A DNA stretch of 53,727 nt from Treponema sp. (GTDB taxonomy: Bacteria > Spirochaetota > Spirochaetia > Treponematales > Treponemataceae), in the NCBI GenBank assembly GCA_018384055.1, contig JAHAZL010000027.1, positions 1 to 53,727 on the forward strand, read 5' to 3'. The notes under the pieces were generated by a model that worked only from the letters and a program-made list of their open reading frames with translations, had not been told where the DNA came from and searched no databases. Shown one piece after another: positions 8,071-17,344 of this stretch. How positions within the stretch are numbered: the first letter of the stretch is position 1; each line of letters opens with the position of its first letter. The position numbers and the translations under genes are program-made.

Positions 8071-10116
8071 TTAGTTTGTCTTTTTCTGGAAGTGACTGAA
8101 TGTCATGCCGAAACTGGCACGTCCCTGGGTTACGGAACGCAATGTAGTCGTAAAGCCGAACATCTTTGCCATTGGTGCCTGTGCATGAACAACGGAACCT
8201 CCGGCCTTGTCTTCCATGCTCTGGATCATTCCGCCACGCTGTGTAACCTGACTCATGGCATCACCGACAAATTCAGTTGGACTTTCAATGTCCACATTCA
8301 TGACAGGTTCAAGCATTTCAGGATTTGCAGAACAGCAGACCTTGTCGAAGGCTTCAGCAGATGCTGCTTCAAAGGCAAATGTAGATGCAGTAGTTTCATC
8401 ATACTTGATGCCTGTAACAGTAATGGCTGTATCAGTACAAGGATATCCCCACTTGATACCAGAGTTGAAGCATGCTTCCATACTGCTCTTGATTGCTTCG
8501 TAAATTTCATCAGGAATATTGCTGTCTGTAACGGTACATGTATAAAGATTTCCGCTTCCTGTTTCACGAGGCTCGCAGTGAACTGTAAGGCCCGCAGCAT
8601 TTTCCTTTCCTGCAAGAACACGGCTGTATTCTTCAGTGTAATCAGCAGAACTTGTGACTGCTTCGCGATAAGTAACCTGAGGAGCACCAACGCGACACCC
8701 AACCTTAAAGTCATCTCGGATACGGGTAACAAGAACATCAAGGTGAAGTTCACCCATTCCGCTGATAACCAGCTGTCCCGTTTCTGCATCATCACGGGAT
8801 GTAAATGTCGGGTCTTCACGACTAAGGATTTCAAGAGTTTCCCTAAGTTTGTCGCTGTCACTTAATGTTTCAGGTTCAATGGCAATGGAAATGACAGGTT
8901 CAGGGAAGTTTACGCTTTCCAGAAGAATAGGCATTCCTTCGCTACCAATGGTGTCGCCTGTCTGAGCAAGTTTGAGGCCTACGAAAACGGCAATGTCACC
9001 TGCACTTACGCTGTCCATCTGTTCCATATGGTTTGCATTAACACGCAGGATTCTGTTAACTCGTTCACGCTTCTTTTTTGCAACATTATAAATCTGGGAA
9101 CCTGTAGTAATCTTTCCCGAGTACATGCGTACAAAGCAAAGGATACCTGCTTCCCTGTCGTACTGAATTTTAAATACAAGACCAATTGGAGTCTTTGCAT
9201 CTGGATCGCAAGGAACCTCAACATCTGTTTCCTCGTGCTTCTTGATCTGGATTCCCTTTGCAGGAGGAATGTCTGTTGGACATGGAAGATATTCTGTAAT
9301 GGCATCAATCAAAGGCTGAATACCCTGGTTGTGGCGGCTTGAACCACAGAGGAAAGGAACAATCTTTCTTGCGATTACGGCATTTCTCAAGGCAGTCTTG
9401 AGCTGTTCGTTTGTAATTGCTTCGCCTTCAAGATAGAGCATGCCAAGGTCGTCATCTACGGAAGCAATGGCATCGATCATTTTTTCGCGCCATTCTTCAG
9501 CAAGGGCCTTGTTTGCATCGCTCAAATCTGTAACTTCAAAAGTTTCGCCTTCATCATCTTCATTCCAGCGGATTTCCTTCATTTCAAAAAGGTCGATTAC
9601 GCCTTCAAAGTTCTGTCCTGCCCCAATAGGAACTTCTAGGGCAACAGTTTCGCAGCCGAATTTTTCCTTTACATCAGACATGGCAGCAAAAAAGTCTGCA
9701 CCGATTCTATCCATCTTGTTTACGAAACAGATTCGTGGAACATTGAATTCATCAGCCTGCCTCCAAACGGTTTCTGTCTGAGGCTGAACATGACCTACGG
9801 CACAAATTACTGCAACTGCACCGTCAAGAACGCGAAGGGAGCGTTCAACTTCTGCAGTGAAGTCAACATGACCAGGTGTGTCGATGATATTAATCTTGTA
9901 GCCTTTCCATTCTGTAGTAATGGCGGCAGATGCGATTGTAATGCCGCGTTCCTGTTCCTGCTTCATGAAGTCCATGGTTGCAGCGCCATCATCGATTTCA
10001 CCGATTTTATGAATTTTACCTGAATAATAGAGGATTCTTTCTGTTGTTGTTGTTTTTCCGGCATCAATGTGAGCCATGATTCCGATGTTTCTCATTTTTG
10101 ACAAATCGTCTGACAT
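8071..10116 (-). CDS. fusA: Elongation factor G (or spirochaetal EF-G paralogue)
   Basis: A 681-residue translational GTPase with all G motifs: AHIDAGKTTTTE (P-loop, residues 15-26), GITIASA (switch I), DTPGHVDF (switch II) and NKMDR. Domains II-V follow, including SVNFPEPVISIAIEP and a C-terminal SPTEFVGDAMSQVTQRGG segment. It catalyses ribosomal translocation and, with RRF, recycling. Spirochaetes usually carry two EF-Gs (spdEFG1 and spdEFG2) with divided roles. The sequence alone does not tell me which this is, and the lack of neighbouring rpsL/rpsG/tufA means it is not in the str operon. Confidence 0.85.
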   Translation of the reverse strand: MSDDLSKMRNIGIMAHIDAGKTTTTERILYYSGKIHKIGEIDDGAATMDFMKQEQERGITIASAAITTEWKGYKINIIDTPGHVDFTAEVERSLRVLDGAVAVICAVGHVQPQTETVWRQADEFNVPRICFVNKMDRIGADFFAAMSDVKEKFGCETVALEVPIGAGQNFEGVIDLFEMKEIRWNEDDEGETFEVTDLSDANKALAEEWREKMIDAIASVDDDLGMLYLEGEAITNEQLKTALRNAVIARKIVPFLCGSSRHNQGIQPLIDAITEYLPCPTDIPPAKGIQIKKHEETDVEVPCDPDAKTPIGLVFKIQYDREAGILCFVRMYSGKITTGSQIYNVAKKKRERVNRILRVNANHMEQMDSVSAGDIAVFVGLKLAQTGDTIGSEGMPILLESVNFPEPVISIAIEPETLSDSDKLRETLEILSREDPTFTSRDDAETGQLVISGMGELHLDVLVTRIRDDFKVGCRVGAPQVTYREAVTSSADYTEEYSRVLAGKENAAGLTVHCEPRETGSGNLYTCTVTDSNIPDEIYEAIKSSMEACFNSGIKWGYPCTDTAITVTGIKYDETTASTFAFEAASAEAFDKVCCSANPEMLEPVMNVDIESPTEFVGDAMSQVTQRGGMIQSMEDKAGGSVVHAQAPMAKMFGFTTTLRSVTQGRASFGMTFSHFQKKTN

Positions 10117-10147
10117 ATAAAATTCCTATAAAAAAAAAGAGTATTGA

Positions 10148-10176
10148 ATTATATCAAATTTAAAAAAAGTCTACAA
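10148..10176 (-). promoter_or_regulatory. Predicted promoter for fusA
   Basis: Read on the minus strand: TTGTAG (10176-10171), a 17-nt spacer and a perfect TATAAT (10153-10148), about 31 nt upstream of the start. AGGA precedes the ATG. Confidence 0.6.
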
Positions 10177-10221
10177 CATTACCCATAAAAGTTTGGTTTC
10201 AGATATTTTTAAGAATTTTAC

Positions 10222-10249
10222 TTTGCATATTTAAAATTTCTGCTATAAT
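10222..10249 (+). promoter_or_regulatory. Extended -10 promoter for the response-regulator gene
   Basis: TTTGCA (10222-10227), a 16-nt spacer and TATAAT (10244-10249) preceded by TGC, giving a complete extended -10. It predicts a leader of about 65 nt before the ATG at 10323. Confidence 0.65.
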
Positions 10250-10322
10250 TGGAGTATCTGAATTCATCACAAAAAGTTGAAATATGGAATTATTGCATTA
10301 TATTTGAAAACTGAGGGATAAT

Positions 10323-11375
10323 ATGACAACTTTACTTATTGTTGATGACTCTGAAATCGACCGTGCCATCCTTAAAAATATTCTGTCATCTTTTTACAAT
10401 GTAATTGAAGCAGATTCTGGCTATCAGGCCCTTGAAATTCTAAATAATCCGACCCTTAAAATTGACGGTCTTATCCTTGACATAAACATGCCTGGACTTG
10501 GAGGTTTTGAAGTCCTCAGTCTTTTGGACAAATCACGCCACGCAGGCATGAAAATCCTCCTTATATCTGCAGAAGCACAGAAAAACAACATCATAAAGGC
10601 CGCAAACTTCGGATGTTCAGGCTTCTTCAAGAAACCTTATGACAAGGATCAGGTTCTTACTAAGCTCAAGGCCCTCTACGCTTCGAAGCCAGAAATTCCT
10701 GCTGCAAGTTCAGTTGCAGTAAACACAAACGGAGCAATCACAGACAATGACCTTCGTGCAACAGCCGTATACGCAGAAAAACTTCGCCGCGTATACCTCA
10801 CTTACCTTATGGCAGAAAAGAAGAACGATGCCCTTTACATCCATGTAAGTGAAATCGTTCATATCCTCCTTGAAAACTATTTTGCAATCAAGGCTCCCCG
10901 TGACCTTACACCGGAAGCAATCGAAATCATCAGCCAGGCAGCCTATTTCTATGACATTGGACGAGCCATCGTTCACCAGGAAAAGTTCAAGGTTGTTTCA
11001 CAGGCAGACATTGATGAAATTCCTGCAACACATACAATCGCCGGTGCTGACCTTGTAGCAGTAAACTCAAACCCTAACGTAGCATTCTTCGTGAAGATTG
11101 CATCCGACATCTGTATGCATCACCACGAACGCTACGACGGACGAGGCATGCCTCATGGACTCAAAACAACAATCAACAACATCTACACACAGATGACTGC
11201 CATTGCCATTGAGTTCTGTCAGAATTTCTTTGATGGTAACAGCGAAGAAATTACAGAAGCAGATTACCATAGGGCAATGGGAAAAATTGACGAAGACAAG
11301 GATGCTTTCCGCCCTGATGTATATGATCTTCTTGCAGCAAGCAAGGATGACATTGTTTCTCACTTTGCAAGGTGA
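10323..11375 (+). CDS. Response regulator with degenerate HD-GYP-like output domain
   Basis: A 350-residue protein. Residues 1-120 form a CheY-like receiver: acidic pair in IVDDSE, phospho-acceptor Asp in LILDINMPG (about residue 55) and Lys in FFKKPYD. Residues about 165-350 align by pattern with HD-GYP c-di-GMP phosphodiesterases (THTIAGADLV, then MHHHERYDGRGMPHGL). However, the HD pair is Tyr-Asp (YFYDIGR), GYP is GMP, and the late Asp-rich ligand segment is changed to AIAIEFCQNFF. The domain is therefore probably catalytically dead and may act as a nucleotide sensor or protein partner (inference). It overlaps or abuts nadE downstream, and no histidine kinase is adjacent. Confidence 0.8.
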   Translation: MTTLLIVDDSEIDRAILKNILSSFYNVIEADSGYQALEILNNPTLKIDGLILDINMPGLGGFEVLSLLDKSRHAGMKILLISAEAQKNNIIKAANFGCSGFFKKPYDKDQVLTKLKALYASKPEIPAASSVAVNTNGAITDNDLRATAVYAEKLRRVYLTYLMAEKKNDALYIHVSEIVHILLENYFAIKAPRDLTPEAIEIISQAAYFYDIGRAIVHQEKFKVVSQADIDEIPATHTIAGADLVAVNSNPNVAFFVKIASDICMHHHERYDGRGMPHGLKTTINNIYTQMTAIAIEFCQNFFDGNSEEITEADYHRAMGKIDEDKDAFRPDVYDLLAASKDDIVSHFAR

Positions 11376-11398
11376 CATCTAAACAGTATAATAACCGC

Positions 11399-13384
11399 AT
11401 GAATTACGGCTATTTCAGAGCAGGATGTACAAGTCCTGCCCTTACTGTTGCAGATACTTCAACCAATGAAAAATCCATTGTAGACCTCGTAAAAAAGGCG
11501 AATGCCTCCGGCGTTAATCTTCTTGTCTTTCCAGAACTTTCAATTACAGGTTACACATGTCAGGATCTTTTTCAGCAAAAGACTCTTGAAACAAAAGCCG
11601 TTGAAAGCCTCGTAAGCATTGCAAAAAAAACAAAGGCAACTTCAGTTCTCTTTGCAGTCGGACTTCCCCTATCCTACGAAGGCAGCAGGTATAATTGCGC
11701 AGCCTTTGTTCATCACGGCAAAATCCTTGCCATCGTTCCTAAAACATTCATTCCGAATTACGGTGAATTCTACGAAGACAGATGGTTTGCCTCATGGAAC
11801 GGAAGAACAACAGAAATTACTCTTTCCAAGGGATTTGAAAACATTCCTTTTGGAACTGACATAATCATCCAGGATTCCAGCGACAGTTCGATTAAAATTG
11901 CCTGCGAAATCTGCGAAGACCTTTGGGTTCCTTTTGCACCTTCTACCCGCCATGCCCTCAACGGAGCAACCATCATCGCAAATTTAAGTGCGGGAAATGA
12001 AGTTGCAGGAAAAGCTGACTACAGAAAAATGCTTGTTTCAGCCCACTCTGCAAAAATTATGGGTGCATACATTTACGCAAATGCAGGACACGACGAAAGC
12101 ACAACTGACATGGTTTTCAGCGGCCATGACCTTATCTGCCTCAATGGATCTGTAAAGTCAGAAAGCAATCTCTTTGAAGACACAGGCAAACTATTCGTTG
12201 CAGACCTGGACCTTGAAAAAATCATGCAGGACAGACTCAAGTCAACAACCTTTACACAGGGAGCAAAATATCTTTCCGGCGATTACAGAATCATCTACAC
12301 TGATTTCAGCGACAACAAGCTTGGGCCAAAATCAAAGGAAAAACTTTTGGACTTTATCGATCCACACCCATTTGTTCCTTCAGACGAAAACAAAAGAAGG
12401 GAAAGATGTCTTGCAGTAATTGAAATGCAGTCTGAAGGACTTGCAAAAAGATTGCGCCACATTAATGCAAAAAGTGCCGTCATCGGTTTGAGCGGAGGAT
12501 TGGACAGTACCCTTGCCCTCCTTGTTACAGCAAGAGCCTTTGACAAATGCGATTTGGACAGAAAGAACATCCACGCAATCACAATGCCTGCCTTTGGAAC
12601 AACTGACAGAACCTACAAAAACGCCTGTCTTCTTGCAGAAAAAGTTGGCGCTACCCTCAAGGAAATAGACATAAAGAAATCCGTTACCCAACATTATGAA
12701 GACATTGGCCACGACATAAAGGTTCACGACATTACCTACGAAAACGGACAGGCTCGCGGCCGTACCTACATTCTCATGGACTATGCAAACAAGACTGGTG
12801 GAATAGTAATCGGCACAGGAGATCTTAGTGAACTTGCCCTTGGTTGGTGTACATACAATGGGGACCACATGTCCATGTACGGAGTAAATTCCAGCATTCC
12901 CAAAACCCTTGTGAGGTATCTTGTTGCATGGTTTGCAGACGATGTACTTGAACGGGGCAATGGTGAACTTTCCAAAGTCCTCATCGACATTCTAAATACT
13001 CCTGTAAGTCCCGAACTTTTGCCACCTGAAAACGGAAATATCAGTCAGAAAACAGAAGAACTTGTAGGTCCTTATGAACTCCACGACTTCTTCCTTTACT
13101 ATGTTCTTCGCTGGGGCTTCAGTCCAAAGAAAATCTATTATCTTGCATGCCAGGCCCTTGAAGGCAAGAAGGCAGAAGGTACAGATCTTGTTTATACAAA
13201 GACCATCATCCTCAAATGGCTCAAGTCATTCTACAGAAGGTTCTTCTCACAGCAGTTCAAGAGGAGCTGCATGCCTGACGGTGCAAAGGTTGGAACAGTA
13301 AATCTTTCTCCTCGCGGCGACTGGAGAATGCCAAGCGATGCTAGTGCAGCCATCTGGCTGAAGGAATGTGACGATCTATGCTAA
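11399..13384 (+). CDS. nadE: Glutamine-dependent NAD+ synthase
   Basis: NadE converts deamido-NAD to NAD using glutamine. From ATG 11399 it has 661 residues. The N-terminal nitrilase-like glutaminase carries the Glu46 (FPELSITGY), Lys115 (VPKTFIPN) and Cys172 (CEICEDLWVP) triad. The C-terminal synthetase has the PP-loop SGGLDS (365-370) and GTGDLSELALGWCTYNGDHMS. The ending SPRGDWRMPSDASAAIWL is characteristic of the long, mycobacterial-type form. An in-frame GTG at 11372 overlaps the preceding gene; I prefer the ATG because family homology begins at NYGYFRAGC. It shares ATGCTAA with rlmJ, so those two are coupled. Confidence 0.93.
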   Translation: MNYGYFRAGCTSPALTVADTSTNEKSIVDLVKKANASGVNLLVFPELSITGYTCQDLFQQKTLETKAVESLVSIAKKTKATSVLFAVGLPLSYEGSRYNCAAFVHHGKILAIVPKTFIPNYGEFYEDRWFASWNGRTTEITLSKGFENIPFGTDIIIQDSSDSSIKIACEICEDLWVPFAPSTRHALNGATIIANLSAGNEVAGKADYRKMLVSAHSAKIMGAYIYANAGHDESTTDMVFSGHDLICLNGSVKSESNLFEDTGKLFVADLDLEKIMQDRLKSTTFTQGAKYLSGDYRIIYTDFSDNKLGPKSKEKLLDFIDPHPFVPSDENKRRERCLAVIEMQSEGLAKRLRHINAKSAVIGLSGGLDSTLALLVTARAFDKCDLDRKNIHAITMPAFGTTDRTYKNACLLAEKVGATLKEIDIKKSVTQHYEDIGHDIKVHDITYENGQARGRTYILMDYANKTGGIVIGTGDLSELALGWCTYNGDHMSMYGVNSSIPKTLVRYLVAWFADDVLERGNGELSKVLIDILNTPVSPELLPPENGNISQKTEELVGPYELHDFFLYYVLRWGFSPKKIYYLACQALEGKKAEGTDLVYTKTIILKWLKSFYRRFFSQQFKRSCMPDGAKVGTVNLSPRGDWRMPSDASAAIWLKECDDLC

Positions 13385-14244
13385 GCTATCAGCACGAATA
13401 CCATGCAGGAAACCATGCAGACATCTTAAAACATTCCTGCCTTTGTATGATTCTTGAATCCCTCTGCAAAAAAGAAAAGCCTTTCACAGTAATTGACCTC
13501 CACGCAGGCGCTGGAGTATTCAACCTGAATGACGAAAGGGCCATTAAAACAGGCGAAGCAAAATCAGGAATCCAATACCTCAAATCCCTTTCCCTTTCAA
13601 GCTGTCCTGAAGCAGTTGGAACTTACCTACAGAAAGAATCTGCATACCTTGAACAAGGGCTATATGCGGGTACACCTGAACTTGAGAGGCTTTATGCGCG
13701 CAAAGGAGATCAGATCCATCTGGTTGAAAAACATCCGCAGGCATTAGAAAGTCTCGTAAACAATATGAGCATGCCCCTTCATGTTGCAGAAGGCCTTGCA
13801 AAAACAGCTGTTCAGCCTAAAATCCATAAAGATGATTCCTATAAGGCAGCAGATTTCCTTACTCCGCCGCTCATTAAAAGGGGACTGATTATTGCAGACC
13901 CAAGCTATGAAGATGCAGATGACTACAGGAAAGTTACTGACGCACTTAAAACTGCAAGAAAGAAATGGAACACCGCAATCATCGCACTCTGGTATCCACT
14001 CATTGCAAGACGAAAAAATGAAACCACACAGATGCTTACGGAACTTGAAGATTTTGGAAAGCTTGGTACAATTCCTTGTGAAAGTTTTAAGGTAGAACTG
14101 ATTGTACGAAATCCTGATGAAATGAAGGAAGAAGCGGGACCTCATCTTTATGGAAGCGGAATGTTTATAATGAATCCACCATACAAACTTAAAGAAAAAA
14201 TGGAAGACGCTTCCAGGTGGCTTGAAGGATTACTGAAATCCTAG
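13378..14244 (+). CDS. rlmJ: 23S rRNA (adenine-N6)-methyltransferase RlmJ
   Basis: A 288-residue protein starting MLSYQHEYHAGNHADILKH, the signature N-terminus of RlmJ, which in E. coli methylates N6 of A2030 in 23S rRNA. The SAM site appears as VIDLHAGAGVF (about 38-48). The catalytic motif is D174-P-S-Y177, where many homologues have DPPY; small residues at the third position occur in this methyltransferase class. The start overlaps the nadE stop by 7 nt. Its stop TAG shares the palindrome CTAG (14241-14244) with the stop of the convergent lipoprotein gene. Confidence 0.9.
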   Translation: MLSYQHEYHAGNHADILKHSCLCMILESLCKKEKPFTVIDLHAGAGVFNLNDERAIKTGEAKSGIQYLKSLSLSSCPEAVGTYLQKESAYLEQGLYAGTPELERLYARKGDQIHLVEKHPQALESLVNNMSMPLHVAEGLAKTAVQPKIHKDDSYKAADFLTPPLIKRGLIIADPSYEDADDYRKVTDALKTARKKWNTAIIALWYPLIARRKNETTQMLTELEDFGKLGTIPCESFKVELIVRNPDEMKEEAGPHLYGSGMFIMNPPYKLKEKMEDASRWLEGLLKS

Positions 14245-14984
14245 TTATCGTATTCACTCTCTTCGATTTTTATGCAGCCAAGGTGAACGGCACGGCTATA
14301 AGAATATGTATAGCTATTGTCTAAGCCCTGTGAAAATGCCCACAAATCGACATACCATTTTCCATCATTGTTGGAAGCACTTCTCATAGAAACATCATAA
14401 TCAGTTTGCTGAGGAATCGGATTTTTATCTTTATATTTACCCCTTGAAAATTCAAACCCCAGTTTTTTTGCACCAGCCTGATAGTGTCTTCTAGGATAAG
14501 ACTGAAAAACATCATTGATGAAGATGCCGCTTGGGTACTCTTCCCCTTTTCCGACCCTGTTCAACCTTATTCTAACATTTACGCTGTTTCCGGCTACAAG
14601 CACTGAACTAGTCGAGAGCTCAGAAATCAATGGAGAATATTTCTTTGCATTTATGATACTGCTTGCAGCTGCAGAAATATCACTGGAACTATTATTGCTT
14701 GTAATGTAGTTATAGGAATCACGGGCAGCCTGCTCGTCGTCAAAAATTTTATAGTAGATTGCTGTTCCCTGAAAATTGAAATCAGTAACTCCAGAATTAT
14801 CACCTGTGACAAACCGGATTTCATCAAGTACTCGGTTATCATTTCCAAAGTTTACTTCTACAACATTTTCTGGCGGATTAAGGAAGACAAGGTTTTCAAG
14901 ACCACAGGCTGAAAAAAGAAACGAGAATAAAAAAAAGCAGACTGAAACGGAAGAAAATTTTCTATTGAAAAATATACCGCACAT
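14241..14984 (-). CDS. Hypothetical lipoprotein
   Basis: A 247-residue exported protein of unknown function. The N-terminus has basic residues (Arg8, Lys9), a hydrophobic stretch and a lipobox LFSAC with the lipid-anchor Cys at 27, so it should be processed by signal peptidase II. The mature part is rich in Asn, Ser and Tyr and looks beta-rich. I see no recognised domain. It is the last gene of the minus-strand run after the TPR protein (gap 36 nt). Its stop overlaps the convergent rlmJ stop. Confidence 0.7.
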   Translation of the reverse strand: MCGIFFNRKFSSVSVCFFLFSFLFSACGLENLVFLNPPENVVEVNFGNDNRVLDEIRFVTGDNSGVTDFNFQGTAIYYKIFDDEQAARDSYNYITSNNSSSDISAAASSIINAKKYSPLISELSTSSVLVAGNSVNVRIRLNRVGKGEEYPSGIFINDVFQSYPRRHYQAGAKKLGFEFSRGKYKDKNPIPQQTDYDVSMRSASNNDGKWYVDLWAFSQGLDNSYTYSYSRAVHLGCIKIEESEYDN

Positions 14985-15020
14985 ATCTGCTTACCTGTTA
15001 TTGAACATCAAATGACTTTA

Positions 15021-15692
15021 TCAGTCAATCTTATTCTTTGACTGAAGATCGATGAGTCTGCTCTGGCTGAGGTTTGACCAAGGATCATTGTACTTTTCTG
15101 TAACTTTTCTATATGTTTCTGCAGCTTCATTTACAAGGCCAAGAGTTTCCTGGATTCTTGCAGCATTGAAAAAAGCATGTGAAGCAAGGAAGAAATCCTT
15201 TGTTTCTGCAGCGTCGATGAAAGTCTTTACTGCTTCTTCATTCTTACCAAGTTCTTCCTGACAAACTGCGGCATTGTACTTGCAGATTGCAGCAGTATAG
15301 CTCTTCTTGCCCTTTTCAAGAGCAGCAAGGTAAGCATTGAGAGCTTCAGCATAATTCTTCTTTTCAAAATTAATGTCAGCACAAAGCATGTTTGCACGAA
15401 CGCCAACAATACCAGACTTGGTGCAGAGGCTTTCAATTGCTGAAAGTGCCTTGTCCTGTCTTGCTGAAATTTCTGAATCAGAAAGTTCTGCAGACTTTAC
15501 TGTGTATTCAAATTCAATCTGGTCTACTGCAGCAAGCCCCTTCCTTGCCTGTACATCTTTAATTCCAACCACAACACATACTGCAACTGCAGCAACGATT
15601 GCTACACCTGCAACAGTAATAATTGCCTTTCTATTTTTGAAGATGAAGTTTTCAAGTTTAGAGTTTGTTGATTCTTTCTTAATATCTGCCAT
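15021..15692 (-). CDS. Membrane-anchored TPR protein, YfgM-like
   Basis: From ATG 15692 the protein has 223 residues; GGAG lies 6 nt upstream, which rules out the longer frame start at 15755. A short basic cytosolic N-terminus is followed by one transmembrane helix (about residues 23-45, AIITVAGVAIVAAVAVCVVVGI), then three or more TPR-like helical pairs (for example YAEALNAYLAALEKGKK and AAETYRKVTEKYNDPWSNLS). This architecture matches YfgM, the ancillary SecYEG/PpiD-associated protein. A PpiD-like protein is encoded at 27807-29324, so the pair could cooperate at the translocon (inference). Confidence 0.7.
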   Translation of the reverse strand: MADIKKESTNSKLENFIFKNRKAIITVAGVAIVAAVAVCVVVGIKDVQARKGLAAVDQIEFEYTVKSAELSDSEISARQDKALSAIESLCTKSGIVGVRANMLCADINFEKKNYAEALNAYLAALEKGKKSYTAAICKYNAAVCQEELGKNEEAVKTFIDAAETKDFFLASHAFFNAARIQETLGLVNEAAETYRKVTEKYNDPWSNLSQSRLIDLQSKNKID

Positions 15693-15770
15693 TTTCGACT
15701 CCAATATTTTTTCAAATAGTTTAAATATTATATATAAAAGGGGTTTGTGTTTCAAGACTAGAAAGCCATG

Positions 15771-17306
15771 CTATTTCTTTATTCCAAGTTCAACCATAAG
15801 TTTTGAAACATAGGTTCTCTGAATGTCAAGGATTCTTGCAGCAGCCGTCTGGTTCCATCCAGTTTCATTGAGTATTTTGGTGATGTATTCTTTCTTAAAC
15901 TGATTCAAGGCAGTCTTCAAAGTTCTGTCTTCACCGAGGACATTTTCAACTGACGGTAAAACCTCTGCAGCGGATTTCTGAACAACAGGATTGTCAACAG
16001 AAAGACGCAAGTCTTCAACCTTGATGAATGGCGGAGTACCAAAGATACAGGCCCTTTCAACAGTATTTTCAAGTTCGCGGATGTTCCCCGGCCACATATA
16101 GTTCAACATGGCTCTCTTTGCTTCATTAGAAAAGCCCTTGAACCCCTTATGGGTTTCGGACTTGTTCATGAAGAACATGGCAAGATCGGTAATTTCATCC
16201 CTTCTGTTTCTCAATGGAGGCACTGCGATAGGAAGAACATTAAGTCTAAAATAAAGGTCCTTTCTGAAGGATCCCTCTGCAATCATCTGTTCAAGGTCAC
16301 GGTTTGTAGCCGCAATGATCCTTACATCAACGCAGATGGTTTCGCTGGAACCAACCCTTTCAAATTTCTTTTCCTGAAGAACACGAAGAAGTTTTGCCTG
16401 AAGATTTAGCGGAAGTTCTCCAATTTCATCGAGAAAGAGGGTCCCTCCGTTGGCTGTTTCAAATCGTCCTTTCGTATCAGAAACAGCATCCGTGTAGGCA
16501 CCCTTAACATGCCCGAAAAGCTCAGATTCAAGCAAGGTAGGATTAAGGGAAGCACAGCTTACGCGAACAAGAGGTTTATCCTTTCTATTACTCAAAAGAT
16601 GAACCTGTTCCGCAAAAAGTTCCTTGCCTACACCGCTTTCGCCCGTAATGAGAACGGAAGAATTGATGGCAGAAGCCTGCTTTATGTTTTCTATAAGGGA
16701 AATGATTACCGGATTTTTTGCAATGAAGGGATGGTATTCCTTTCCAGTTTCAAAGGCATTCTTAAAAAGAGAAAGCTGATCTCGGCTTTTTTTTAGGTTA
16801 ACGGCATTTTTATACGCAATGGAAGCCTGATGACCAAAAATGTCTACAAGTGCCAAATCTTCTTCGGTAAAGTCCTGTCCATCATGCTTATTGACAAGCA
16901 TAATGACACCGAAACAAATGCCTTCAGCAGACAAAGGAAATCCAATGACATTACAAATTTCAAAAGGAAATTTTGACTGAACCTTACTGTTAAATCTGGC
17001 ATCGCTGTTTACGTCATTTATGATTGCCGTCTCGTTATGCTCTGCTACCCAACCAGCAACACTCTCCTTTACAAGAGAAAGTTTTTTGGTTTCTTCACCA
17101 AATTCGTCCAGGCAGATTGCAAATTCGAAATTCTTTGAATCTTTAGACGGCTTCAAAAGATAGGCAGCATCACATTTTACAAGGTATTTAATCGAATCAA
17201 GGAGTGAATTCAACAGAACATCTGGATCATTGATACTGTTGTTTAAAATAGAATACCTATCGACAAGTGATTTCAGTCTGTCAAACTTGATAACTTTGTC
17301 ACTCAT
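15771..17306 (-). CDS. Sigma-54-dependent transcriptional activator with GAF domain
   Basis: A 511-residue bacterial enhancer-binding protein. It has a GAF sensor (about 20-165), an AAA+ domain (about 190-425) with Walker A GESGVGKE (222-229) and Walker B LFLDEIGEL (290-298), and a Fis-type helix-turn-helix at the end (NQTAAARILDIQRTYVSKLMVELG). The sigma-54-contact loop reads GAYTDA (269-274) instead of the canonical GAFTGA. There is no receiver domain, so the ligand signal probably enters through GAF. AGAGG lies 10 nt before the ATG. No clear -24/-12 promoter was found in the window, so its targets are elsewhere or unknown. Confidence 0.88.
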   Translation of the reverse strand: MSDKVIKFDRLKSLVDRYSILNNSINDPDVLLNSLLDSIKYLVKCDAAYLLKPSKDSKNFEFAICLDEFGEETKKLSLVKESVAGWVAEHNETAIINDVNSDARFNSKVQSKFPFEICNVIGFPLSAEGICFGVIMLVNKHDGQDFTEEDLALVDIFGHQASIAYKNAVNLKKSRDQLSLFKNAFETGKEYHPFIAKNPVIISLIENIKQASAINSSVLITGESGVGKELFAEQVHLLSNRKDKPLVRVSCASLNPTLLESELFGHVKGAYTDAVSDTKGRFETANGGTLFLDEIGELPLNLQAKLLRVLQEKKFERVGSSETICVDVRIIAATNRDLEQMIAEGSFRKDLYFRLNVLPIAVPPLRNRRDEITDLAMFFMNKSETHKGFKGFSNEAKRAMLNYMWPGNIRELENTVERACIFGTPPFIKVEDLRLSVDNPVVQKSAAEVLPSVENVLGEDRTLKTALNQFKKEYITKILNETGWNQTAAARILDIQRTYVSKLMVELGIKK

Positions 17307-17344
17307 CGATAGGTACCTCTATAGATAGTAAGTAATTTTAATTG

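Noticed and set aside
8092..8865. 257-codon plus-strand open frame inside fusA
   Set aside because: Antisense shadow of EF-G; Cys-rich, no ribosome site.
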